The notes beneath the pieces were generated by a model. That model saw only the letters and a list, made by a program, of their open reading frames with translations, did not search any database and was not told the origin of the DNA. A program made the translations under genes and the position numbers. A DNA stretch of 64,000 nt from Polychytrium aggregatum (Eukaryota > Chytridiomycota > Chytridiomycetes > Polychytriales). The stretch is taken from positions 124,001-188,000 of the forward strand of contig NW_026516215.1 in assembly GCF_025602895.1 (NCBI RefSeq), written 5' to 3'. Positions 11,410 to 23,045 of the stretch are shown here, piece by piece (position 1 is the first letter of the stretch; each line of letters opens with the position of its first letter).

Positions 11410-11506
11410 ATTGAGACGTTGGTGGATGGTGATGGTGGTGGTGGATGGTGATGGTGGATTGAGATGGTGATGGTGGATGGTGATGTTGGTGGTGGATGGT
11501 GATCGA
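11410..11506. repeat. GATGGT/GGTGGT microsatellite in the IMPase leader
   Basis: Imperfect run of gatggtgatggtggtggtgg directly upstream of the IMPase ATG, read on the plus strand. It would be CAC/CAT-rich in the mRNA leader. It is similar in base pattern to the far longer GATGGN repeat at 18.7-19.6 kb. Confidence 0.7.
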
Positions 11507-11766
11507 CCAGGGCATGACTGGCTCGATCCGACAATCCGCCCGTCACGTGCAGCAATCCACTCCGCCAACGCGTTCCGGAACCGTCTCCCGGGCACGTCGG
11601 CTTGACCAGACGCAGGCGCAAGTCGAGCCGGCCACAACGAAGCACCGCAGCCAGTCACAGCGCCGGCAGTGGCTATGAGAATGAACTATATTTGCACTTC
11701 GGCCGAGTGGCCGCAAACCCAAAACACCAGAGAGACCAGATCTATTGACAACCAGGAGGAGGCAAT

Positions 11767-13057
11767 TTAACCGGAGCCGCCGGAGTAGGCCTTGCCGAAC
11801 ATGATGAGCTGGAGCTGATCGTAGCCAGAGATGGCACCGGCACCGGCGATGGCACGGAGGATGTTGGCACCAGCACCCTTGAAGAAGGACGAGAAGCCCT
11901 CGTTCTTGAGGATCTGGCCAGCGCAGTCCAGGGCGGATCTGTACTTGGTTCCGGTACCAGCAGTCATCATCATACGACGGCGGATAGTGTCAACGGGGTA
12001 GGCGAGCAGGGAGGCAACGTTGGTAACACCGAAACCGAGGATGAAGGAGCCGAGGAAAGAGTTCTTCATATCGCCAGTGAGGACCAGGGGCTTGATCGAG
12101 TCGTACATGCCGAAGTAGAGACCACGGTAGATGATGATACCAACGAGGGAAATGCCGAAACCACGGTAGAGACCAGCAACACCATCGGTGGCAATGGTTT
12201 GCTTGTAGACATCAACGAGGCCAGCGTACTGACGAGCACCGCCCTTCTTGGCAGACTTGTTGTCGTTGGCAAGACGGGTACGGGCAAAGTCCAGGGAGTA
12301 GACAACCGAGAGAGAGAGGGCACCGGCGGCGGAACCGGCGGCGATGTTGCCGGCAACGCTGGAAGACGAGGGAGGCGTATGCTATGTTTAGTGTCTCGTT
12401 GGCGGCCACGGCAGCCCGACCCAGGGCGGCATGCAGTCCTATTTATGCTTACAAGGCGGCGTAGTTCTCCTTCTTCTGGCCGAAGAGCTGCTTGAAGTAA
12501 TCCTTGAAAGCAAAGTTCAAGGCCTGGGTGGGGAAGTAGCGGATGACGTTGGCAAGGTTACCACGCCACAGGGAGCCGGCACCCTCCTCCTTGATGACAC
12601 GACCGAAGCAGTCGACGATGCCCTTGTAAGGAGTAGCAAGACGGCCGCTCTTGATCATCTCATCTTGGTTCTACAGATGTATGGCAAAGTGCGGGATTAG
12701 CGACGGTGGTCAAGGACTCAGCAGTCGGGGAATGCGCTGACGAAGAAGGCGGGGAGGACCGCAAGCCATGCTCAGGGGGAAGGAAACCAAGCAAATCTGC
12801 AGTTTGTTTCCGATCACCAGGCGACCGAATACAGAGTGCGGTAGCGGGCACTCTCGTCTGGACTGGGACAGGTGGGGGGGCAGAGGCGAAGACAGGCAGC
12901 TGCCGCAGCGAACAGTGCTCACCTGGATGAGGAGCTTGACACGCTCGATGGGAGCAGCAATGGTCTTGGAGACAGCGGCGGCAACACCACCGAGGAGGAA
13001 ATCGGTGGCGAACTCGGCGGGAGTCTTGGTCTTCTTCTTGACAGGGGCACCAGACAT
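11767..13057 (-). CDS. AAC: Mitochondrial ADP/ATP carrier
   Basis: Exchanges matrix ATP for cytosolic ADP across the inner mitochondrial membrane. Three exons, 13057-12923, 12670-12453 and 12358-11767, give 314 residues in frame. The carrier-specific RRRMMM hexamer is present after PVDTI. The three mitochondrial carrier repeats each carry the P-x-[DE]-x-x-[KR]-like motif ([24 protein letters not shown]). The N-terminus ([16 protein letters not shown]) lacks a cleavable presequence, as usual. Codon choice is strongly biased to C/G-ending codons, unlike neighbouring orphan genes, as expected for a highly expressed gene. A GATATAAAG TATA-like sequence lies about 75 bp upstream of the ATG on the minus strand. 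Confidence 0.96.
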
Positions 13058-14262
13058 TTTTTCGAATCGGATCTCGTAAAACGAAAGGAAAAAGGGTGAG
13101 GAGGAAAGCGGCGTGCCGGGCCTGTCGCGGGCTTTATATCTATCCGCCGCCGGTCCGCAGCGATGAATGAAAATTTTTGCGTTTGCGTTCTTCGTTCGCC
13201 CTCGCCGAGACGGGGCTGGAGCGATCTCGGCATCTCCCGGCGAGAGCGCCATCGTGTGGCTGGCAGCACGCCTCGCTACTGTCTCGCTGCTGCCTGGCGC
13301 TCTCGGTCTGCTCCCTGCATCCTCTCTCTGCGCCGTCGGCGAGGACGGGCGAGGAACGCGTGTGGCGTGTGTGGCGCAGGCGGCCATTGTCTGGCCTGTT
13401 TGCAGAAGCCCGCCGACGCGATTGCGTTGCAGATTTTTTTTTTTCGAGGGGAAGCCACAAGGGAGGAAACGCAGGGCCATTGGCTGGCGTGGGGCGGGCT
13501 GCGCACGGCGTTGCACTGCCGCTCGGGCGGCTGCGTGTGCGACGGTCGCGATTGTGTTGCGCATTGTGTCTCTGAACCACACAACACAACACAACACAAC
13601 ACAACACAACACAACACAACACAACACAACACAACACTGCGCTGTGTAATGCCGCACCGCGCCGCCGCCCTATCTTTGTGGCCGTGCCTGCGGACGGCTG
13701 CGACGCGTCGGTCTCCCCGACAAGCCCGGCCAATCAGCTCGGGCGAGTCTGCCGCGAGCCGACCCGGCTCGGTCATGTGAAAGCCACACCCAGCCAGCCC
13801 GAAATGGGCAACGCGGACAGCCTGGAGCAGCATCCAAACGATCATGTCCAAACGATCATGTCGGAAAGCAGTGGGACGCATCGCCTCGTCAGACAAAAGC
13901 GGTATCGCATCTTACGCTCGGCCAGGGGTGTCCAAGTGGGTGAACCTGGGATGGGGAGGAAGACGCAGGGCAAAGAGCAAAATCGCTACAAGACCTCGGC
14001 GAGAAGATGATCCAGGGGTTCGGCTGCCGTCAGATTCACACATCCCACACAAGCCACGCAAGCCATCCGTGTGTGAGCATGTCTAGTTTCAGAAAAAGTT
14101 TGTTGTATTCGCGGTGATTGGCACGGCAGCACTCACTCCACTCGGACCGTCGCCACCGGTTGTGTACCACTGGCACGGCTTACGATGCATGCATCCGGAC
14201 GTCGGTATCCAGCGGCTCTGAACCAAGGCCCAAGCAAGACCTGACTCTTGGCCCAGCGCATC
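13058..14262. other. Intergenic region upstream of the ADP/ATP carrier
   Basis: About 1.2 kb without a supportable gene. It contains the carrier promoter, a poly-T tract near 13436-13443, and the ACAAC pentamer repeat at 13580-13636. Open frames on both strands here have no family resemblance and are interrupted by the repeat. Confidence 0.6.
13580..13636. repeat. (ACAAC)n pentanucleotide microsatellite
   Basis: About eleven perfect units of ACAAC (CACAA in another phase), flanked by GAACCAC and ACTGCGC. It lies about 520 bp upstream of the ADP/ATP carrier ATG. Perfect repetition suggests recent expansion. Confidence 0.9.
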
Positions 14263-16463
14263 CTACATCATGCGCACATAGTTGGCCGGGAACTGACCCT
14301 GCCGCTCGCCAATCCGGCCCGTCCACCAATCCTGAACGTTGCCGGACGACTCGGTAATCGTGATGATATCGCCCTTCTTGAAGCCGAGATCGCCCTCTTG
14401 TTCGGGATCATAGTCAAAGAGGGCCATCGCTCGTGGCTGGCTGGACTGGAGCGTCCCAGTGCGCGGTGGAAGTGCAGGAGTATAGGCTGGCATGGGCTCA
14501 GAGCCAGGGCTGGTTGCCGACTTGGCGTCGTACTCGGACGACAGGCGATCGTCATGAGCAGATCCGTAGCTAGGACCACCGAAGGATTGTGACGGCGAAG
14601 CCTGTGCGCCCTGTTGAGCACCTTTGGCTGTGAAGCTCCGGCCGAGCTGGGCGTACGCCTTGATGCCGCGAGCGGACGGTGCCAGGACTCTTTCCTCGCC
14701 GAAGCGGCGGTTGAGCGCGCGGTAGAGCGGGTCGGCCATCGCAGGCGGCTCGATCGTCCCATTTGCCAGATCCAGAGGATTCACCGCGCGGTTGTAGAAT
14801 CGAGAGTTGGCTTCGTTGCGCGCGACGATGGCGGAGCCTTCCAGTGAAAGACCAGCAAACAAACCCTTGGACTTTGAATACGAATAGATCGGGGCCAAGC
14901 TGAGACCCGTGGCAGCAGCCTCGGTCGATCGGCCTGGGGTAGATTGCGAACATTGACAGGGTCAGAGCAGAGACCACGCACCTCAACGAGAGAACTCTGA
15001 CAACGCATTGGTGGTAGCCTCGATCGTCACCATGGGTTCGTCAATGCAAGCTTTGAATTCCGAGCTGCAAGCCCCTGGCGACTCTCGCACCAGAAACCCA
15101 GAATCCACAACCGCCACTTCCGATTCTTGATTCCGGCAGGCATTTCCGGACCAACGATCCGGGCGACGGCGTCGTGTCCTTCCTGACACTTCCTGGCTCT
15201 CCTCAGCGTAGCACGTCACCTACCGACTGGGCCAGCTGCGATGGAGAGATTGCCACCAAAGGTCAAGTTGCCCTTCTGGAAAAATGCTCGAACAGCATCG
15301 TCGGTGTTCAGGATAAAGACACAGTCCGTGATCTGGGCTCCGATCTGGGCTCCAAAGCCAGCGCCGCCAGCCGCAATCGCAGATGGCGCTGTGTCGAGAA
15401 TGATGGCAGATCCGAGAGGCTGGTCAGCACAAACTCCAGATCGAACACTTCGGGACGAGTACCCTGGCATGTCCATCGAATTCTCATCGTGGGCGCCACC
15501 AAGCCAAGCCTGAGCGACTCGACACAAAATGTCGTTACGTCAGTCTCTGAGCAGTGCCAGTATCGGACCATTTCTTACCAGACCAACGGCCATCAGGCAA
15601 CCGAGCAACGACCAACCCAGCGCCGCCACGGCCAGACCATACAAAGCCGGCCTTGACTGGTAGATGCCGCCAAGGTCGGGGCAAATGACACGAGCGCAGC
15701 GTTAGCGAACGATCAAGGCCGAGCGTACGATGCTGGGCGGCACGCCAGCACAGACGGATGAGCACGTCGACCGGATGGCAAGGGATGGGCCTTCCTACCA
15801 ATCGTAAGCACGGCAACGCCGCGGGCGTTTTCGAGCACACTCATGGGGATGAGGTGTGCATCAATTTCATTGTTGCGAGGAATAAACTGCTCTAGGATCG
15901 AGGCAGCCTGAGGGTCCACGACAAAGATCCAGGATGGGAGTGTCGATTCAATAGCAGCCAGGAGATCCAAGATTCGGCGGTGCCGGATTCGAGGTTGGCG
16001 ACCGTATCCAGGATAGGTTGCGACAGTCAAAAGATGCAGAAGACAGAGGACAGGACAGACGGCAGAGGAATGGACGCAGACCGCACCCGGAAGTTGCCAA
16101 TGCGGGCCGTCAGTGAGATGAAGGGGCAGTATTAAATGGTTGGTGAGCCAGTATCCGCAACTTCGGCAGGGCTCGACGGACTGAAAGGATTGCAGAGCCA
16201 CAACCAGCCAGACAGAGCATGCCTCTGCAGCAGTGTGATATGTGTGGCTGTCCTTTGCAATAGCTGGGCCGAATCTGATGGATCCGCAGTGCTCGGCCCT
16301 CGCAACACTGGGCGGTTGGCGGCGGATGATGCGGGAAATAGCCTGAGCACGGAGCCGGACATACCTTTCGGCACTCTTCCTCCAGACTTTCGGGGAGGGG
16401 TGTGTGCAGCGTCGTCGAGACGGCAGTGAGGCCGTTGCGGACGTTATCTTTCAACTTTTGCAT
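14263..16463 (-). CDS. YSC84/SH3YL1-family actin-binding SH3 protein
   Basis: The N-terminal SYLF (Ysc84/DUF500) domain is spread over several exons: LKDNVRNGLTAV...PLPESLEEECRK, then ILEQFIPRNNEIDAHLIPMSVLENARGVAVLTI, KAGFVWSGRGGAGLVVARLP, GAGFGAQIGAQITDCVFILN, GGNLSIAAGPVGR and IYSYSKSKGLFAGLSLEGSA. A Ser/Pro linker and a C-terminal SH3 domain follow (ALFDYDPEQEGDLGFKKGDII...WWTGRIGERQGQFPANYV). Family members bind phosphoinositides and F-actin and act at endocytic patches with Las17/WASP-type partners. The ATG at 16463 (MQKLKDNV) gives a normal family N-terminus. Exon borders between 14900 and 16400 are approximate; at least five introns are needed. Confidence 0.9.
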
Positions 16464-17318
16464 TTCGATTTTGCTCGATGATTGCGAGGAGCAGCGCAGA
16501 CAAGATGGACAAGACGAGAGACTGGATGAGGGCAAGGAGAAGCGAGGGGGGCCCTGGGCGAGCGAACCCGCCTTGGCGGGCATGCGCTCCACAAGGCTCC
16601 ACCAGCCAAGACGACCCCGCCCAAACCTGGGCCTTGGCGAGCCTGCGGCTGAATGGCCAGAGCATTCCACGGTGGCGAAATGCCCAAGCAGCAGCTGGGA
16701 CACACGAAATGCATGGGAGGCAGTCCCGGACTTGCAGGATCGCTATCCGTGGCAATGGCTGGCCCGCCTGCAGTAACCAAGTCTCTGACTTTACCAATGG
16801 CCGCTGTTGCAGATCGGGGCCATCTCGGAGCTTGAGTATGCATACTCCCCCCCCAGCCAGATGTCGTGCTTGGGAAGAGATTGGTATCTATTGGGCAGCT
16901 GTCATCAACGGAGGCCACAGAGAGCCATTGCACTGCCGTTGTTGTCACCGGTGGCTGCTAGCAAGGTCGTCATGGTCGAATGTCCAAGGGCTCTCTGTAT
17001 TTCATAGCCCTTATAAACCAATTCCCGCGAGCGGTGATCCACCTACTGGCTGCGCAAATGCGGGAATCGGCGGATCGTGATGGGCAAACTCCATCCGCTA
17101 CAGCATGAGTATCTTCGGACGGATATACGTTGGTTCCATGTGTGGGTGGTTGGTACTTTTAGACAAACCGCGGACATGGATCTTCACATCTAGAACAGGT
17201 GGACAGTCAGCTTTCCGCTACCGAGTGATTCGCCCATTTTGCGCACTGCGATCGCCCACGGAACACAGGTATTTGACATCGATGTTCACTGGGCCGGATT
17301 CGGGATGGGCCTACCAAG
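16464..17318. other. Intergenic region, no gene seen
   Basis: 855 bp between the SYLF-SH3 start and the surface receptor stop. Open frames on the plus strand (for example 16478-17080) have no recognisable motif and read as random sequence. It should contain the SYLF-SH3 promoter and the receptor 3' end. Confidence 0.55.
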
Positions 17319-20300
17319 CTAAGCACCCTCATAGAGCGGGTTGTCATGAAGGCCGCCGGGTGACTGATAGAGCGGATTCATCTGGCCCGAGAAGGGATTG
17401 CCAGTCATGGCGTTCGTCAAGATATTGGAACGAATGAAGTTGGTTCGATAAAAGAAGATTGCTGCTCCTGCGGCCCCCACGGCAGCAACGCCTCCGGCAA
17501 CGGTTGCAGCAATGATAGTGGTGCTTGTGGCAATTGGCGGCTCCTGGACGGTCTCAAAGGGCAGGCAGCCCTGGAAGGGGGCGCTTTCGATCGAAATATA
17601 CGACGGTAGGTCGGTATCAGAAACGAGCGAAACTTCCCTCACAAACATGCTGCCATTGAGTCGACCGGCAAATCGGGTCAGCGTCGCCGACGGAGCGAGA
17701 ACCATTCCGAATAGGCTGGTGTTGCCACTGAAGGCCACAGTCGTGGCATTGGCAAAATTGAGCACCAAGTGTGTTTGGTAAGGAGAGAGCCCCGACATGT
17801 CGAGGTTGCTGACTTGGATGTCGCCGGCTTCTTCGATATTGAGAATCAGGGTAAGCGTTTGGTTGCAACTCTGGCTTGGTAGACTGTCCAGTACGAGACG
17901 AGTACACCTTGACAGGTCGCCAGCAGCGATGGTCACTATGGCGATGACATCTTCGGGAGAGCTTTGGCCGATTGAGATTTGACTATTGTTGAGCTCGTAG
18001 CGCGCATTGTCGGCAGTGGCCAAAAGTGCACTAGAGACCTTGGATAGATACTGAAAGGTGAGGGAGAGATCCGAGGCGTTCTATTTGAGGCATTAATCGA
18101 GTTCTAGTTAATGGTCGAACAAGTAGCAACAGAAGCGCAAGCAAAAGGCGCTGACGGCATCGCAAAGATGGGAAGCCGAAGGATGCAGCGAGATACCCAC
18201 AGGATACGACACACATCCACTTGTCATGAGCGTCACTGACTGGGGATAGGAAGTGTTTGCCCCGTAAAAGTCGCCAAAATAGACTTGTAGTGCAGCCGAG
18301 GCGAGGGAGCCTTGATTAGTGACGTTGCCATTGACGACCGCAGCACCCAATAGAGAGATGGGACTGCCGCTTTGATTCAGATACATGGATATGTTGTCGC
18401 AGGATGAGAGCTTGGCACTGTAGAGGGAAGCACCTATTTGAAGTCCACTGGAGGAGAGATTGCCTCCTACAGCAATGCGTCCGGTGATCGCTTGTTGCAA
18501 GATCAAATAAATGCTGTGTAAGAGGTGGTTACAAACAGCTGGCAACTATCAGCGGGGTGAAAGATGACAACGGGTTCGACCGGACTTTACCTCCTTGATC
18601 GACATTGACACTATCCCGAGCCATTAGCGCATATGAATTGAATGGAAGGCCATCAACAGGACCCCACAACGGTTGTCCACATAAGAAGCCAGAGAGAATA
18701 CGGCAACTTGAAGTTGGGAGCGATTGTGATGGTGACGATGATGGTGATGGAGATGGGGATGGTGATGGCGATGGCGATGGAGATTGTGATGGGGATGGGG
18801 ATGGGGATGGTGATGGTGATGGTGATGGCGATTGTGATGGGGATGGGGATGGTGATGGTGATGGTGGTGGGGATGGAGATGGAGATTGTGATGGTGATGG
18901 CGATGGCGATGGCGATGGAGATTGTGATGGTGATGGCGATGGTGATGGCGATGGCGATGGAGATTGTGATGGTGATGGCGATGGTGATGGTGATGGTGAT
19001 GGTGATGGTGATGGAGGTGGTGATGGGAATGGAGATGGGGATGGGGATGGTGATGGTGATGGTGATGGTGATGGGAATGGAGATGGGGATGGAGATGGCG
19101 ATGGCGATGGCGATGGGGATGGTGATGGAGATGGTGATGGTGATGGAGATGGTGATGGCGATTGTGATGGTGATGGGGATGGGGATGGTGATGGTGATGG
19201 TGATGGTGATGGTGATGGTGATGGTGATGGTGATGGTGATGGTGATGGTGATGGTGATGGTGATGGTGATGGTGATGGTGATGGTGATGGTGATGGTGAT
19301 GGTGATGGTGATGGTGATGGGGATGGTGATGGTGATGGCGATGGCGATGGCGATGGAGATTGTGATGGCGATTGTGATGGTGATGGTGATGGTGATGGTG
19401 ATGGTGATGGTGATGGTGATGGTGATGGTGATGGTGATGGGAATGGAGATGGGGATGGAGATGGCGATGGCGATGGCGATGGGGATGGTGATGGAGATGG
19501 TGATGGTGATGGAGATGGTGATGGCGATTGTGATGGTGATGGGGATGGAGATGGGGATGGGGATGGCGATGGCGATGGTGATGGTGAAGACGTAGTCGTG
19601 GTGTTATCTGTTCCCGTCGAAGGCAAGGTATAGACCAAGGTTAGAAACCAGTCACTTGAATTCGTCCTCTGGGTGGATTCTAACGTTTACAATTACCCAA
19701 GCTTATAACTCACCAGGAACAGTCATACATATGACAGAATGCACCACTGTATCAAGCACAGTCGTGGCAAATGCCAAAATCGTGATGTTAGCATGTGCTG
19801 CGCCACAAATGCTTGGGAGCCGACGGCTCTGGACCCATGCTATCCAAAGTACCATATTCGCCAAAGCATTGATAAAAGGCTCCATGAGAGATCAAATTAT
19901 ACACATCACTCGGTTTTTTTTGCCCATCCCCCCTGCTCTTTGTCTCTGATGCTCACCTTGATCGAAAAAGTTGCTGGTGTAGAACGACCCGGACATTGTA
20001 GCATTGCCGGAGGCACAAAAGTCTTGGAGGGCATATGTTCGAAGATATCCATTGCCCTGGAGTACGAGAGCTTGCAACGATTGAGCGAGCCCACTGCCCT
20101 GCAGATTTTGCAAGGTCCGAGCCGAATCAAACCCGGTGTAGTCGTCATTCTCGGCACTGTCTCCTGGATTTCCGTACTGGGCCAGGGATGTATGGATGGT
20201 GCTTTGGGCAGGTGGTGGACTTGTTGACGACGCCAGGGTGTTATAGTAGGCGTTGTGCGAATCAAAAGTGCTTTGGGGCCCATATATATTGGCATTGAAG

Positions 20301-21998
20301 TCGCTCTTGATCAGGATGGACACCAGAGCCTGACTGCTCAGGATGGCGTTGGCCGTGGCGGCGATTTCGGCGTAGGCCACATCAGCCAAGACGATGGGCT
20401 CGGGCGAATTGCGATAGATCTGGTTTTGTCTAGACGATTTGTAGTATATGCTTGGAGAAAAAGTTGGCTCGAACTGATATGTCGAGTACGGCGGGTACGA
20501 TTTTGGACACCGCCGCGAATCTAAAAGTGAAGTTGGTGATTGGGTGAACCCATGGTACATTAATATGGCCCTTGCATCGCAAAAGGTAGCCAACGGCAAT
20601 CGATGTCCTTATCTTGAACATGAACCAGCAGTTGTTTCCCCTCGCACCGGAAAGACGCACCAACAAGGGTGGTTGCACAGGCATAGGCCGAAGCATTTTG
20701 ACCGGCGAGGGTATATTTACTGCAGCGATAATGGCCATGGAGAGCGACGAGGCTTGATTAGATCATTCGCACCGCTTCTGCACGCATCATGACAGAACAA
20801 CGCAAGGCATTGAAGACAGCGTGTCGCCACCTGGGCAAAGGCACCAAGGTTATGACTTTTTGCTGTAACCTACGCGAGGAGCGGAAGATCGCTGTCTTCA
20901 TCGGTGACCAGGATGATCTGCTTTTGGCTGGCTGGATTCCATTGAAGCGAGCAGTCCTGACTGGTGGTAAAGTCTGACTGCAAGGTGCGCAGGACACACA
21001 ATTGGCCGCACGGCGAGTGGAAAGCACAGTCGCGAGGTCAGCCGCTGACTTTGCACGGCTTCAAGCTAGCCACTGACTCTGGATAACTCCAAGGCTGCCC
21101 TCACGAGCGGCCACAGTACGAATGTGCCGGGGGGCCGTTGGTAAGGGTTCATCGGTGTGCTGCGACCAGGAATGCTTACCATGCACGTTTGGGCCAAGTC
21201 TGCGGGGTTGGTTAGCACCACCCTGATGGCTTCCAGTCCTGGTGCGATTTGGGAAATCCACCGTTCAGATTTATGCGTAGCAAGTGAAAGGGAGAAGGGT
21301 GGGAAGGAAGAGGAAGAGGAGGAGGAGGAAGGCGAGAATGTCCAGTCAGATCCAGTGGTTGGGCAGCGTTCGACAGCTGCATAATATTTGATGCGCACTG
21401 CATCGAGGGCAATCGGGAGGCATACCGGCTTCCTGAGCCAAGCCCGAGCAGCCGACAGCGCGCAGGGCACTCTGGGTCACATTCCCGTCCATCTGGAAGT
21501 GACGTGGCACCCATGGAGCGGCAGAAGTACCCGACGAGTCGGATCGACGAAGCGAGAAGCAGACATGAGAGAGTCAGCACGGCTTTGCTAATAAAAAGAT
21601 CCAGACCAAGGCTCTGACCTCATCGTCAGACCATCACGATGGCTCCGCAGGCCGAGCAAGCTCGTGGGAACCGATGGAGCTGCCCTGTGTGGTGCGACGG
21701 TGCGGCTCACCGTAAATGGGAGGTAGATGGATGGCAGTCCGCCAAAGGTCACGATGCCGAAGCGGGCGTTAACGCTGCGGTCGGCGAGATTCTGAACAAA
21801 GGTCGACAGGCCGTCGGCAATGGCGAGTTGGTAGGGACACATGCTCGGAGAAATGTCGATGAGGAACAAAAAGTCGGACGCGAACTGAACCCGGTTGATG
21901 GTGGTTGTGTTTTGGCACACAATGGCCGCCAAGACCCGATGAAGTCCCAGGGAGCTGACGAAGAGCCAGACGAGAAGCCACCATGGCGGAGTAAACAT
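17319..21998 (-). CDS. Integrin-beta/Sib-like surface receptor: vWA, Ser-Pro stalk, choice-of-anchor-A-like domain, TM, NPLY tail
   Basis: Multi-exon gene for a type I membrane protein, probably over 1,100 residues. Order: signal peptide ([19 protein letters not shown]...); vWA domain with MIDAS DISPS in [35 protein letters not shown] and [11 protein letters not shown] (about 21890-20920); a mixed region near 20600-19700; a ~290-residue (Ser-Pro)n stalk (19590-18715); a choice-of-anchor-A-like region ([62 protein letters not shown]); a Gly/Ala-rich membrane helix ([20 protein letters not shown], about 17510-17450); and a short tail with NPFS, NPLY and NPLY, ending 17322. Tail NPxY motifs bind talin/PTB proteins in integrins. 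The single-gene assignment rests on common strand, continuous frame logic and one signal peptide/TM pair. Splitting into two genes near 19650 is the main alternative. Confidence 0.7.
18715..19592. repeat. GATGGN hexanucleotide repeat encoding the Ser-Pro stalk
   Basis: Nearly 880 bp of GATGGT/GATGGC/GATGGG/GATGGA units with occasional GATTGT and GGTGGT variants. On the minus strand it reads Ser-Pro dipeptides (tca cca tcg cca), with rare Gln or Phe. Synonymous variation at Ser and Pro third positions, with the dipeptide kept, supports coding on the minus strand. Higher-order duplications are visible, for example a block at 19069-19170 that recurs at 19435-19533. Confidence 0.93.
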
Positions 21999-23045
21999 GG
22001 TCGTGCAGAAGCAGTGTTGATGAGAAGCCTGTCCAGGGAGGACCCGCGACAGAAGCTGGGGTGTGAAGCAGGGATGCGTCGGGGCTGTAATTGCGACGGT
22101 TGTGGATGTCAGGCCGATGGCGACCAAGGACAACGCAGCAGAGTAGCTCGATGCGCAAACGGCAAGAAACGAGGGGAGAAGGCCCAAGTCGGAAGATATA
22201 GCTGGCATGCTCAGAAGGAGGCAGAAGCGGGAGCAGCATTAATATCAGCACTGGCATCAGCAAGCGCGGACTGATTGGCGATTGGATCGAGGCCAGCCGA
22301 TCACTGGCCATTGGAGCAAAGTGGCCGATTTCGGAGTCAGACAGGAATACACCAAACTCACTCCGAAGCGGGACACTTTCACACACTCGGATGGCGTTAT
22401 AATCCGGTCTGCTAGCAATTTGACTCTCTAGCCCTGCATCTTCTTGGTCTGACCTGTGGTGACTGCATCCATGGCAGCGAATCCCGACCCAGCCATGCCA
22501 GATGCCCCTCTGGGTCATAGATAGGGAGGGGTGTGTATTGCAACCCACAAGAACGGCATGGATTGCCCTGCTGACGGACGAAACACTCCGGACCAGTTCA
22601 AGCCGATACGAAATAAAAAGAAACTGTAAAAAGGTTTATTCCATTCGATTAAGAGGTTCACAAAGGGGGCTTAGGGGGAATGGGCCGAGTTCACATTCCA
22701 GAGCAGAGAGAGGGGGTCACGGATCCGCTATAGAAGTTTGACATCAGTGGGAGAGGGAGGCAGGGGAGGAGGAAAGAGAAGGGAGGCAAGCTTGGTTAAA
22801 AGGGAAATTGCAACAGCCAATATGATGTTATTCACAAAACATAAACCTTTTATTATAAAAAGCAGAGAAATAATAAAATACAATCATGTCCTGTGAAGCT
22901 AACATCCATACTTTTATACGGATTGGGGATACAGAAGATGATGGCACATTGCAATTTCTATGAACTGTAAAATTCAGGGGAGCATCTTGGCAAAAAGGGA
23001 AAATGAAGGAAGAAACGGTCAACTCACTTCGAGGGAGCTAACCAT
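21999..23045. other. Intergenic region, AT-rich 3' segment
   Basis: About 1 kb between the receptor start and the stop of the repeat-rich secreted protein, both minus strand. Positions 22590-23020 are clearly AT-richer than the rest of the window, with several TTTATTATA/AATAAA-type words (minus-strand AATAAA-like near 22840-22880). It probably contains the 3' UTR and poly(A) signals of the secreted protein gene. No gene supported. Confidence 0.55.

Noticed and set aside
18605-19633. 342-codon plus-strand frame of (Gly-Asp)n and 317-codon Met-Val frame
   Set aside because: They are translations of the GATGGN repeat opposite the Ser-Pro coding strand. Synonymous variation is consistent with Ser-Pro on the minus strand, and flanking sequence fits the minus-strand gene.
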